NCBI GenBank assembly: GCA_002353825.1
Contig: DEKJ01000057.1
Location: 62,001-126,000 of the forward strand
Length of the DNA stretch: 64,000 bases
Origin: Prevotella sp. UBA2725
Lineage (GTDB): Bacteria > Bacteroidota > Bacteroidia > Bacteroidales > Bacteroidaceae
Direction: 5' to 3'
This document shows, in pieces, positions 24,090-31,499 of this stretch (positions are counted from its first letter, which is position 1; each line of letters begins with the position of its first letter). The position numbers were made by a program, and so were the translations under genes. The notes under the pieces were generated by a model. It was given only the letters and a program-made list of their open reading frames with translations, did not search any database and was not told the DNA's origin.

Positions 24090-24109
24090 GGAAGCCCCGT
24101 TGGGCTTCC
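24090..24109 (-). terminator. Small hairpin after the DUF1573 gene
   Basis: GGAAGCCC (24090-24097) and GGGCTTCC (24102-24109) form an 8-bp stem with a 4-base loop, 13 bases beyond the DUF1573 stop codon on the minus strand. A T run is lacking on that strand, so its role as a terminator is uncertain. Confidence 0.45.
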
Positions 24110-24122
24110 GTCTTTATAATGA

Positions 24123-24515
24123 CTATTTGGTCTCCTTAGCCTCAGTCATCACACCCTCAATATACAAGCGCGTCATCTCAGGTACGCCATTCGTACGAAT
24201 CGTGATGGTCTTCTTGAAGTGACCAGGGAACTTACCTTTACCATTGTATGTAACAGTGATTGTTCCCTTCTCTCCCGGCTTGATAGGGCTCTTTGTATAC
24301 TTAGGAACGGTGCAACCGCAACTGGCAACAGCCTGATTGATGATCAACGGCTTATCACCGGTATTGGTGAACGTGAATGTGCACTGCTGCACGGGATTGT
24401 TCTCTGAGAACGTCCCAAAGTTGTTTGTCAGCTTATCGAAAGATATCTTCGCCTGAGCGAATGTCATCGTCAGTCCTGCGACAAACAGAAGGACCGTAAA
24501 AAGTAATCTTTTCAT
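24123..24515 (-). CDS. DUF1573 exported protein
   Basis: This is a 130-residue exported protein of the DUF1573 family, a single immunoglobulin-like beta-sandwich domain. The signal peptide MKRLLFTVLLFVAGL ends near FAQA (residue 21). The family core F-G-T-F...C-x-F-x-F-x-N is visible as NNFGTFSENNPVQQCTFTF, followed by the characteristic SCGCTVPKY and KPGEKGTITVTYN. The cellular role is unknown. It lies upstream of the DASS gene on the same strand with a hairpin between them. Confidence 0.88.
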   Translation of the reverse strand: MKRLLFTVLLFVAGLTMTFAQAKISFDKLTNNFGTFSENNPVQQCTFTFTNTGDKPLIINQAVASCGCTVPKYTKSPIKPGEKGTITVTYNGKGKFPGHFKKTITIRTNGVPEMTRLYIEGVMTEAKETK

Positions 24516-24715
24516 AGCGTATTTACCTTTCTATTATTATCTTGATGTAATATCTGCTTTTTAATAAATTAGACGTTGCAAAAATAAGAAAAGTTTCTTT
24601 GCATACCATTGGAAAGATGTTAATTAACATTATTTTTACAGCTTATTTGCTTCTGATTGTTCTTTTCGAATAATTTATTGTAATTTTGCGCCCAAGAAAG
24701 ACATACTTATTAATT

Positions 24716-26482
24716 ATGTATAGAACCAACACATGCGGAGAGCTGCGTCTCTCCGACGCGGGGCGTGAAGTGACGCTCGCGGGATGGGTGCAGCGCACCC
24801 GTAAGATGGGAGGAATGACATTTGTAGACCTACGTGACCGTTATGGTATCACGCAGTTGGTCTTTAATGAGGCTTCCGACAAGGCATTATGGGAGCAGGC
24901 TAATAAGCTCGGCCGAGAATACTGCATTCAGGCTAAAGGCGTTGTTTCTGAGCGTCAGAGCAAGAACGACAAGATGGATACGGGTGACATTGAGATCATC
25001 GTCAGCAAACTGACAGTGCTCAGCCCATCGCTTACGCCTCCTTTCACCATTGAAGATAATACAGACGGTGGTGACGATCTCCGCATGAAGTATCGTTATC
25101 TTGACCTGCGCCGTTCTTGCGTCCGCAAGAATCTCGAACTTCGTCACCGTATGACGATCCTTATCCGTAACTTCCTCGATGCTCGTCAGTTCATGGAGAT
25201 TGAGACTCCTATGCTCATCGGTTCTACTCCGGAGGGTGCCCGCGACTTCGTGGTTCCTTCCCGTATGAACCCCGGACAGTTCTATGCCCTTCCGCAGAGC
25301 CCGCAGACATTGAAGCAGTTGCTGATGGTGGCCGGCATGGACCGTTACTTCCAGATCGTGAAGTGCTTCCGTGATGAGGATTTGCGTGCTGACCGTCAGC
25401 CCGAGTTCACGCAGGTCGACTGTGAGATGAGTTTCGTTGACCAAGACGATGTCATCAACCTCTTCGAGGAGATGTGCCGTATGCTCTTCAAGGAGATCCG
25501 TGGCGTTGACCTTCCGAAGCCTTTGCAGCAGATGACATGGGCCGAAGCTATGAAGCGCTTTGGTTCAGACAAGCCAGATCTGCGCTTCGGCATGGAATTC
25601 GTGGAACTCATGGACGACCTGAAGGGTACCGGTTCCTTCTCTGTGTTCAATGAAGCTAAGTATATCGGTGGTATCGTGGTACCTGGCTGCGCTGACTACA
25701 GCCGCAAGCAGCTCAACGAGCTGACCGACTTTGTGAAAAAGCCACAGATCGGTGCCAAAGGCCTTGTATACATTAAATATAATAGCGATGGTACAGTGAA
25801 GAGCTCCATCGACAAGTTCTATACCGCTGACCAGTTGCAGAAAGTCAAGGAGACGACTGGTGCCAAGGATGGCGACCTCGTGCTGATCCTCAGTGGAGAC
25901 AACGCTAACAAGACTCGCATCCAGCTCTGCTCCCTGCGTCTGGAGATGGGTGACCGTCTGGGTCTCCGCGACAAGAACGTCTTCAAGTGCTTGTGGATTA
26001 TCGACTTCCCGCTCTTTGAGTGGAGCGATGAAGAGCAGCGCCTTATGGCTACACACCATCCATTTACAATGCCTAATCCCGACGATATCCCATTGCTTGA
26101 TGAGCATCCGGAGAAGGTACGTGCCAAGGCTTACGACTTTGTCTGCAATGGTATCGAGGTCGGTGGTGGTTCCCTCCGTATCCACGACACGAACCTCCAG
26201 GAGAAAATGTTCGAGGTTCTCGGTTTCACGAAAGAGCGCGCAGAGGCCCAGTTCGGCTTCTTGATGAACGCCTTCAAGTACGGTGCACCACCTCATGCTG
26301 GTTTGGCCTTCGGTCTCGACCGCTTCGTGAGCATCCTTGCCGGTCTCGATTCTATTCGTGACTGCATCGCATTCCCGAAGAACAACAGTGGACGCGACAT
26401 GATGCTCGATGCTCCGTCAGAGCTCGACCAGAAGCAGCTTGATGAGCTCCATCTGTCTGTAAATGTGCCAGAAAGCAAATAA
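24716..26482 (+). CDS. aspS: Aspartate-tRNA ligase
   Basis: This class II aminoacyl-tRNA synthetase charges tRNA-Asp. The 588-residue bacterial-type protein has the N-terminal OB-fold anticodon domain (VTLAGWVQRTRKMGG), motif 2 (FRDEDLRADRQPEFTQVDCE), the inserted GAD domain, and motif 3 (GLAFGLDRFVSIL) near the C-terminus. The start at 24716 is used because a promoter (ATTG at 24656-24659, 21 bases, TAATTTTGC at 24681-24689) lies just upstream and a longer TTG-initiated frame would begin inside it. It is monocistronic, with a hairpin 11 bases after the stop. Confidence 0.97.
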   Translation: MYRTNTCGELRLSDAGREVTLAGWVQRTRKMGGMTFVDLRDRYGITQLVFNEASDKALWEQANKLGREYCIQAKGVVSERQSKNDKMDTGDIEIIVSKLTVLSPSLTPPFTIEDNTDGGDDLRMKYRYLDLRRSCVRKNLELRHRMTILIRNFLDARQFMEIETPMLIGSTPEGARDFVVPSRMNPGQFYALPQSPQTLKQLLMVAGMDRYFQIVKCFRDEDLRADRQPEFTQVDCEMSFVDQDDVINLFEEMCRMLFKEIRGVDLPKPLQQMTWAEAMKRFGSDKPDLRFGMEFVELMDDLKGTGSFSVFNEAKYIGGIVVPGCADYSRKQLNELTDFVKKPQIGAKGLVYIKYNSDGTVKSSIDKFYTADQLQKVKETTGAKDGDLVLILSGDNANKTRIQLCSLRLEMGDRLGLRDKNVFKCLWIIDFPLFEWSDEEQRLMATHHPFTMPNPDDIPLLDEHPEKVRAKAYDFVCNGIEVGGGSLRIHDTNLQEKMFEVLGFTKERAEAQFGFLMNAFKYGAPPHAGLAFGLDRFVSILAGLDSIRDCIAFPKNNSGRDMMLDAPSELDQKQLDELHLSVNVPESK

Positions 26483-26492
26483 TTGATATTTC

Positions 26493-26519
26493 GTAAGGGC
26501 GACCATTGGTCGCCCTTAC
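26493..26519 (+). terminator. Hairpin after aspS
   Basis: GTAAGGGCGACC (26493-26504) and GGTCGCCCTTAC (26508-26519) form a perfect 12-bp stem with a 3-base spacer. There is no T run. The GGGCGACC core is related to hairpins at 29403-29430 and 44066-44152. Confidence 0.6.
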
Positions 26520-26720
26520 TGCTTGATGCATATCAACTAAAAAATCATTTTCTGTTGATGTAAATCAAGAAAAACGCAATATGAAGAATTGAAACACTCA
26601 ATTCAGTGTTTTTCTCAAGATTTTAACAATCAACTTTGAAAATAAATGCTTACATTTGCAAGCAGAAATAAGAATTAGGTTATAGATTAATCGTTTTTGT
26701 TTAATAAAGTTTACTGATTT

Positions 26721-27011
26721 ATGCCAAGGAAGAAAGCTACAGAAGCAACAGCTGCTCCTAAAACAGCAGCAAGAAAGACTACAGCAGAGAAAAAGGTAGT
26801 CGCTAAGAAAGAAATCTTTGTCGATGCAGACAATGCTGGTTTCCGCGCCGGTGATGTCTACAATGCACTTCACGACAATGAGGGTGCCAAGTCTGTTGAA
26901 GAGCTCGAGAAGCTGACAGGCAAGACTGAGGTCGAGGTACTCTTGGGTATTGGATGGCTCCTCAAGGAGGGCAAGCTGAAAGGTGAGGGCGGCAAAGTCG
27001 TTCTCGCTTAA
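26721..27011 (+). CDS. Winged-helix protein (DUF2582) with Lys/Ala-rich tail
   Basis: This is a 96-residue protein. Residues about 32-96 match the DUF2582 winged helix-turn-helix family (NAGFRAGDVYNALHD, VEELEKLTGKTEVEVLLGIG, WLLKEGKLKGEGG). Residues 1-30 are a tail rich in lysine, alanine and threonine (KKATEATAAPKTAARKTTAE) like the tails of bacterial histone H1-like proteins. It probably binds DNA, perhaps as a nucleoid protein rather than a specific regulator; this is inference. A TACATTTGC -7 box lies at 26651-26659, and a strong terminator follows, so it is a single-gene unit. Confidence 0.82.
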   Translation: MPRKKATEATAAPKTAARKTTAEKKVVAKKEIFVDADNAGFRAGDVYNALHDNEGAKSVEELEKLTGKTEVEVLLGIGWLLKEGKLKGEGGKVVLA

Positions 27012-27053
27012 TAAGAGCTGGTAAAGGGAATAGCCTTTCCCTAACATGTATTT

Positions 27054-27087
27054 ACAGTCCAATGGTCAATAATTGGACTGTTTTTTT
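27054..27087 (+). terminator. Intrinsic terminator of the winged-helix gene
   Basis: ACAGTCCAAT (27054-27063) and ATTGGACTGT (27072-27081) form a perfect 10-bp stem followed by a T run to 27087. Confidence 0.9.
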
Positions 27088-27145
27088 ATGCCTTCAATTA
27101 AACCTATACGCCCTTAGTTCGTCAAACAAGAAAAAGAGAAGAGAA

Positions 27146-27526
27146 ATGTATTATTACGACGAACATTTTATAAAAAAGAACTTTGGGAAGGAAGAGCATT
27201 TCCAAGTGCCGGAAGGTTATTTCGACACGCTTCGTTCTCGTGTTCTCAACGATATAAAGACAAGGGAAGCCGGTATACCAAAGCAGCCTGCACGTACCAT
27301 CTCGATATGGCATCGCTATCGCGCTGCTGTCGTGTCCGCAGCTGCAAGTGTGCTCATTGGCGGCTTTGCTTTGGGTGCATGGATGCATGGGGCAGGTCAC
27401 GCTCCTTCAGAAAGCAAGCAGACAGCATCACAAGCTTTGGTTTCCTCCTCGAACCTTGATGCCATGATGAACTATTCCATGATGGACACAGAGGACATGT
27501 ATTCATATATGGCTGATGCTGAATAA
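27146..27526 (+). CDS. Anti-sigma-like small membrane protein
   Basis: This is a 126-residue protein with a soluble N-terminus (KEEHFQVPEGYFDTLRSRV), one membrane helix (AAVVSAAASVLIGGFALGAW, about 68-87) and a short outer tail rich in Met, Ser and Asp. In related Bacteroidota such proteins lie between an ECF sigma factor and a Spy-like periplasmic protein and are thought to be anti-sigma factors. The Spy-like gene follows here after 23 bases, but no sigma factor gene precedes it. The start at 27146 is preferred over a frame beginning inside the upstream terminator. Confidence 0.6.
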   Translation: MYYYDEHFIKKNFGKEEHFQVPEGYFDTLRSRVLNDIKTREAGIPKQPARTISIWHRYRAAVVSAAASVLIGGFALGAWMHGAGHAPSESKQTASQALVSSSNLDAMMNYSMMDTEDMYSYMADAE

Positions 27527-27549
27527 GATACATAACTGAATTGACAAAT

Positions 27550-28002
27550 ATGAAAAAGTTCGTTTCAATTATATGTCTCGTTGTATTCACCATGGTCATG
27601 CCCATGACCATGTGGGGACAAGTACAAGGTCGAAAGCTCGGTGGTAAGTTTAATCCTCAACAGTTTGAAAAAGAACTTCACCAGTTCATCGTCACCGAAG
27701 CTGGTCTGACACCCGGCGAGGCAGCAGCCTTCTTCCCGCTTTTCGATGAGATGCAGCGGAAGCAACGGATGTTGTTCGACAAGATGCGCATTTACATGCA
27801 CACGGACACAAGAGATAACCGGGCAAGTATGAAAGCCATTCAGGCAATGGACAACAACGATATAGAGATCAAAAAACTACAGAAGGAATACCATCTGAAA
27901 TTCTGCAAAGTGCTTCCTCCAGGAAAAGTCCTCCAGGTTCTAAAAGCAGACGAGAAATTCCATAGGAAGGTCTTCAAGAGAATGGTCCGTCAGAGACCTT
28001 AG
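27550..28002 (+). CDS. Spy/CpxP-like periplasmic protein
   Basis: This is a 150-residue exported protein with signal peptide MKKFVSIICLVVFTMV (cleavage near MWGQ) and a mature part made of long amphipathic helices, with the region TEAGLTPGEAAAFFPLFDEM and a basic C-terminus. The layout resembles Spy/CpxP-type periplasmic chaperone or stress proteins; the resemblance is structural rather than a clear motif match. The ATG at 27550 is used rather than a TTG nine bases earlier. It probably forms an operon with the anti-sigma-like gene. Confidence 0.65.
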   Translation: MKKFVSIICLVVFTMVMPMTMWGQVQGRKLGGKFNPQQFEKELHQFIVTEAGLTPGEAAAFFPLFDEMQRKQRMLFDKMRIYMHTDTRDNRASMKAIQAMDNNDIEIKKLQKEYHLKFCKVLPPGKVLQVLKADEKFHRKVFKRMVRQRP

Positions 28003-28193
28003 AGTCTCTGACGCTTCACCTCTTGTTCTCTCTTGATTGTTCGAAGTCTTTTCTCCTTTTTACAGACCTGCTTCAAGGCACATCCATAACAAGGATCTCC
28101 CGACTTCACACTCAGCGCCTTTCTTATACGATAATAAGCGTAAGAAAGAGCGCACACAATTATGATACCTACGATAATATACTGAACAATCAT
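27999..28193 (-). CDS. FeoB-associated Cys-rich membrane protein, orphan
   Basis: This is a 64-residue protein starting MIVQYIIVGIIIVCALSYAY (one membrane helix), then a short motif DPCYGCALKQVCKK with three cysteines and a strongly basic tail. It matches the FeoB-associated Cys-rich membrane protein family, which normally accompanies the ferrous-iron transporter FeoB. No feoA or feoB is present in the window. The start at 28193 excludes an implausible upstream extension. Its 3' end overlaps that of the Spy-like gene on the other strand by four bases. Confidence 0.75.
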   Translation of the reverse strand: MIVQYIIVGIIIVCALSYAYYRIRKALSVKSGDPCYGCALKQVCKKEKRLRTIKREQEVKRQRL

Positions 28194-28333
28194 CTGCCTT
28201 TTATCTTTTATTGCTTTATTTATAGTTGCACAACTAATTTCATGCCAAAGATACATTTTTTCTACGGCAAAATTCGTTTATGTGACATACTTTTCTTATT
28301 TTTGCACCAATAATCATTATAATTAATCTATTT

Positions 28334-29398
28334 ATGACGAACAATCACAGCCATTTGGTCATCATGGCAGGCGGAGTAGGGAGTCGCTTCTGGCCAATGA
28401 GCACAGAAGATACCCCTAAGCAGTTTATCGATGTCTTGGGAATGGGCCGTACGCTCATTCAGATGACCTATGACCGTTTCCATGATATCTGTCCTGATGA
28501 GAATGTTTGGATCGTAACGAACAAACGCTACCAGCAAATCATAGAACAGCAGTTGCCCGAGGTTGATCCCAGCCATATTCTTCTTGAGCCTTGCAGAAGG
28601 AATACAGCGCCATGCATTGCCTATGTCAGTTGGCGTATCAAGAAAACCGACCCAAAAGCTAATATTGTTGTATCTCCAAGTGACCATGTCATCACCGATA
28701 CCACTGAGTTTAAGCGCGTTATCAAGGGTGCACTGGCTTTCACGCAAGAGTCGGATGCCATCGTGACCCTCGGAATGAAAGTGACAAGACCAGAGACGGG
28801 CTATGGATACATTGAGGCAGACTTATCTTCCAACACGTTGAGAAACAAGGAAATATATCGTGTTGACGCTTTCCATGAGAAGCCTGATTTGGAGAAAGCA
28901 AAGCAGTACATGGGGATGAGCAATTATTATTGGAACTCAGGTATCTTTGTTTGGAATGTGGAGACGATTGTCAATGCATTGCGTATCTACGCACCAAGAA
29001 TAAACAATATCTTTGAGCGCATTCAGGACGTCTATGGTACTGATAAGGAACAGGAAACAGTAGATAATTGTTATCCTGACTGTGAGAATATATCCATCGA
29101 CTATGCTGTTATGGAAAAAGCTGAGGAAATCTTTGTCTATCCGGCAAACTTCGGCTGGAGCGACCTTGGTACATGGGGATCATTGCTGACGCAGACAAAA
29201 CATGACCTGAATGGTAACACATGCATCGGTCAGAACATCAAGGTCTTTGATACGCACGGATGCATTATCCATACTTCTCAAGAAAAGCAAGTCATTATCC
29301 AGGGCTTATCCGACTTTATCGTTGCCGAGCACGACGGCTGTCTGCTTATCTGCCGTCTCTCTGAGGAACAACGCATCAAGAGTTTTAGAGGAGAATAA
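28334..29398 (+). CDS. manC: Mannose-1-phosphate guanylyltransferase
   Basis: This enzyme makes GDP-mannose from mannose-1-phosphate and GTP, feeding glycan and O-antigen synthesis in the cytoplasm. The 354 residues contain the nucleotidyltransferase signature MAGGVGSRFWPMSTEDTPKQ (residues 11-30), VSPSDHVI and FHEKPDLEKAKQY. The protein ends after the guanylyltransferase domain and its short left-handed helix tail (NTCIGQNIKVFDTHGCII), so the isomerase cupin of bifunctional forms is absent. A TATTTTTGC -7 box lies at 28297-28305. It is monocistronic; the 22-bp array family 1 copy B follows. Confidence 0.93.
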   Translation: MTNNHSHLVIMAGGVGSRFWPMSTEDTPKQFIDVLGMGRTLIQMTYDRFHDICPDENVWIVTNKRYQQIIEQQLPEVDPSHILLEPCRRNTAPCIAYVSWRIKKTDPKANIVVSPSDHVITDTTEFKRVIKGALAFTQESDAIVTLGMKVTRPETGYGYIEADLSSNTLRNKEIYRVDAFHEKPDLEKAKQYMGMSNYYWNSGIFVWNVETIVNALRIYAPRINNIFERIQDVYGTDKEQETVDNCYPDCENISIDYAVMEKAEEIFVYPANFGWSDLGTWGSLLTQTKHDLNGNTCIGQNIKVFDTHGCIIHTSQEKQVIIQGLSDFIVAEHDGCLLICRLSEEQRIKSFRGE

Positions 29399-29486
29399 TC
29401 AATAAGGACGGCCACAAGGGTCGCCCTTACATTTAGGACTGTTTATTTATCATAAGCAACCTAATGATTTTCGATAATAATGCCAT

Positions 29487-29575
29487 CGCGTCTCAACTGT
29501 GACGCGTTTCCGCCTCATATGTGTCACGTTACCGCCCCAGATGCGGCGCGTTTCCGTCACATATGTGGCGTGATC
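29487..29575. repeat. 22-bp tandem array, family 1, copy B
   Basis: Four contiguous units lie at 29487-29510 (24 bp), 29511-29532, 29533-29554 and 29555-29575. The first is nearly identical to the first unit of the array at 5158 (CGCGTCTCAA, then GTGACGCGTTTC), and the others are more diverged. It lies between the convergent manC and flavoprotein genes. Confidence 0.85.
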
Positions 29576-29651
29576 TTCTTCCTCTCATTCTGTCTTTGAA
29601 CCAAAGCTTAGTAATACAAAGATGTCTTTTGATGAGCACACATTTATTTTA

Positions 29652-31280
29652 TCAAATCTTATTCACCATAGCATATACGGCTTCTGCGCAACGCTCGCCA
29701 TCCACACCTGCAGACACGATGCCTCCCGCATAACCGGCACCCTCGCCACAAGGGAACAAGCCTTCCACTCGGACATGCTGTAGCGTGTCGTGGTCGCGCA
29801 GAATACGGACGGGCGACGATGTGCGGGTCTCTACGGCGATCAGAACCGCTTCATTGGTCAGGAACCCATGACTCCGTTTGCCAAAGACTTTGAAGCCTTC
29901 CTGCAAGCGCTTGGCGATGAACGGCGGAAGCCAGAAATGTAATGGACTGCTCACGAGACCTGGTGCATAACTGCTCTTCGGCAGGTCATAACTGAGCCTG
30001 TTGTTGACGAAGTCAGACATGCGCTGCGCGGGTGCCGTCTGTTTCATATTGCCCTGCTGCCAGCACATCTTCTCCAACTGTTCCTGAAAGTGCATCACAG
30101 ACAGAACACCGTTGGCATCTTCCGAACCGGAGCCCTCCTTATCTTTACCGGCAAGGATCTGCGCCGCATCCTCAGGTCTCACTTCGACGACCATGCCACT
30201 GTTGGACCACTGCGTGCCACGGTTGCTTGGTGACATGCCGTTGACTACAATCTGCTGGGGACCGGTAGCTGCGGGAATCACGAAGCCACCCGGACACATA
30301 CAGAAAGAATAGACGCCGCGGCCTTCGACCTGCGCAACCATCGAATATTCGGCTGCCGGAAGGTATTTGCCGCGACCATTCTTATTGTGATATTGTATCT
30401 GGTCGATGAGCTTCGACGGATGCTCGAGACGCACACCTACTGCAATTCCCTTCGGTTCAATCTCTATCTTGGCACTTGCCAGATAGCGGTAGACATCGCG
30501 AGCACTATGTCCGGTAGCAAGAATGACAGGACCGCGGAACTCCAATTCTTTATTTGTTTGCAAATCAACGGTTTTTACGCCTACGACCCGCTCACCACCA
30601 TCAGCAAGCGCTTCGAGAAGAAACCCCGTCATCTTCGTTTGAAAGTGGACCTCTCCCCCACTCTTAATGATCTGCAGACGCATGTTCTCAATGACGCGCG
30701 GCAGTTTATCAGTTCCGATATGCGGATGAGCATCAGCGAGGATAGACGTGGAAGCGCCATGCTGACAAAAGACATTAAGAATCTTTTCCGTATTGCCACG
30801 CTTATGGCTACGCGTATAAAGTTTGCCGTCACTATAAGCGCCTGCACCGCCTTCACCGAAACAATAGTTACTCTCCGGATCTACCTTCTGCGTCTTGGTG
30901 ATCAGCGCCATGTCTTTCTTGCGCTCCCTGACATCTTTACCGCGCTCGATGATGATGGGGCGCAGACCAAGTTCTATCAGCCGCAACGATGCAAAGAGGC
31001 CGCCGGGACCCTCTCCCACAACAATGACCTGTGAGCGGTCGCCTACATAAGGATAACCAATATGTTGATATTCATCGTCTTGCGGCATCTCATTGATGTA
31101 AGCCCGCACCTTCAGATTCACATAGATCGTACGCTGGCGCGCATCAATGCTTCTTCTGAGCACACGTACATGAGTCAGCGTACGGGCATCCATTCCCTTC
31201 TCTTTGGCAAGATAATCGATGATATTTTGTTCGGAGGCTGCAATCTGCGGCAATACTCTCAATTGATATTCTTCTACCAT
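29652..31280 (-). CDS. COG2509-type FAD-dependent oxidoreductase
   Basis: This is a 542-residue cytoplasmic flavoprotein of the uncharacterised COG2509 FAD-dependent dehydrogenase group. An N-terminal RNA-binding-like domain of about 80 residues (LRRSIDARQRTIYVNLKVRA) precedes the dinucleotide site VVGEGPGGLFASLRLIELG. Further landmarks are CFGEGGAGAYSDGKL, ATGHSARDVYRYL, and the C-terminal FAD contact GEGAGYAGGIVSAGVDG. The physiological substrate of the family is unknown. The gene stands alone. Confidence 0.88.
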   Translation of the reverse strand: MVEEYQLRVLPQIAASEQNIIDYLAKEKGMDARTLTHVRVLRRSIDARQRTIYVNLKVRAYINEMPQDDEYQHIGYPYVGDRSQVIVVGEGPGGLFASLRLIELGLRPIIIERGKDVRERKKDMALITKTQKVDPESNYCFGEGGAGAYSDGKLYTRSHKRGNTEKILNVFCQHGASTSILADAHPHIGTDKLPRVIENMRLQIIKSGGEVHFQTKMTGFLLEALADGGERVVGVKTVDLQTNKELEFRGPVILATGHSARDVYRYLASAKIEIEPKGIAVGVRLEHPSKLIDQIQYHNKNGRGKYLPAAEYSMVAQVEGRGVYSFCMCPGGFVIPAATGPQQIVVNGMSPSNRGTQWSNSGMVVEVRPEDAAQILAGKDKEGSGSEDANGVLSVMHFQEQLEKMCWQQGNMKQTAPAQRMSDFVNNRLSYDLPKSSYAPGLVSSPLHFWLPPFIAKRLQEGFKVFGKRSHGFLTNEAVLIAVETRTSSPVRILRDHDTLQHVRVEGLFPCGEGAGYAGGIVSAGVDGERCAEAVYAMVNKI

Positions 31281-31396
31281 ATATAATTCTGATTTCTATA
31301 TCCCGTATATTTATTGCAAAATTAATCAAATCAAAGCATTTTCTCGGTATTTATCAACATTTTATTAATAGAAACACAATAAAATTATCGTTTTTC

Positions 31397-31429
31397 TTTG
31401 TCAAAACGATGAAACATTATTACCTTTGC
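31397..31429 (+). promoter_or_regulatory. Promoter of the threonine operon
   Basis: TTTG (31397-31400), 20 bases, then TACCTTTGC (31421-31429) match the Bacteroidota consensus. The predicted leader before the thrA ATG is about 65 bases. No terminator-antiterminator pair or threonine/isoleucine-rich leader peptide is evident in it. Confidence 0.8.
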
Positions 31430-31499
31430 AAGCAAGTACAGCCATGAGCCCTCACGTATTGGGAATGGTTGCGCAATAACAACATTAATCATTTAACAG

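Noticed and set aside
31444..31479. Eleven-codon frame in the thr leader as an attenuator peptide
   Set aside because: It has no threonine or isoleucine codons and no terminator hairpin follows it, so threonine attenuation is not supported.
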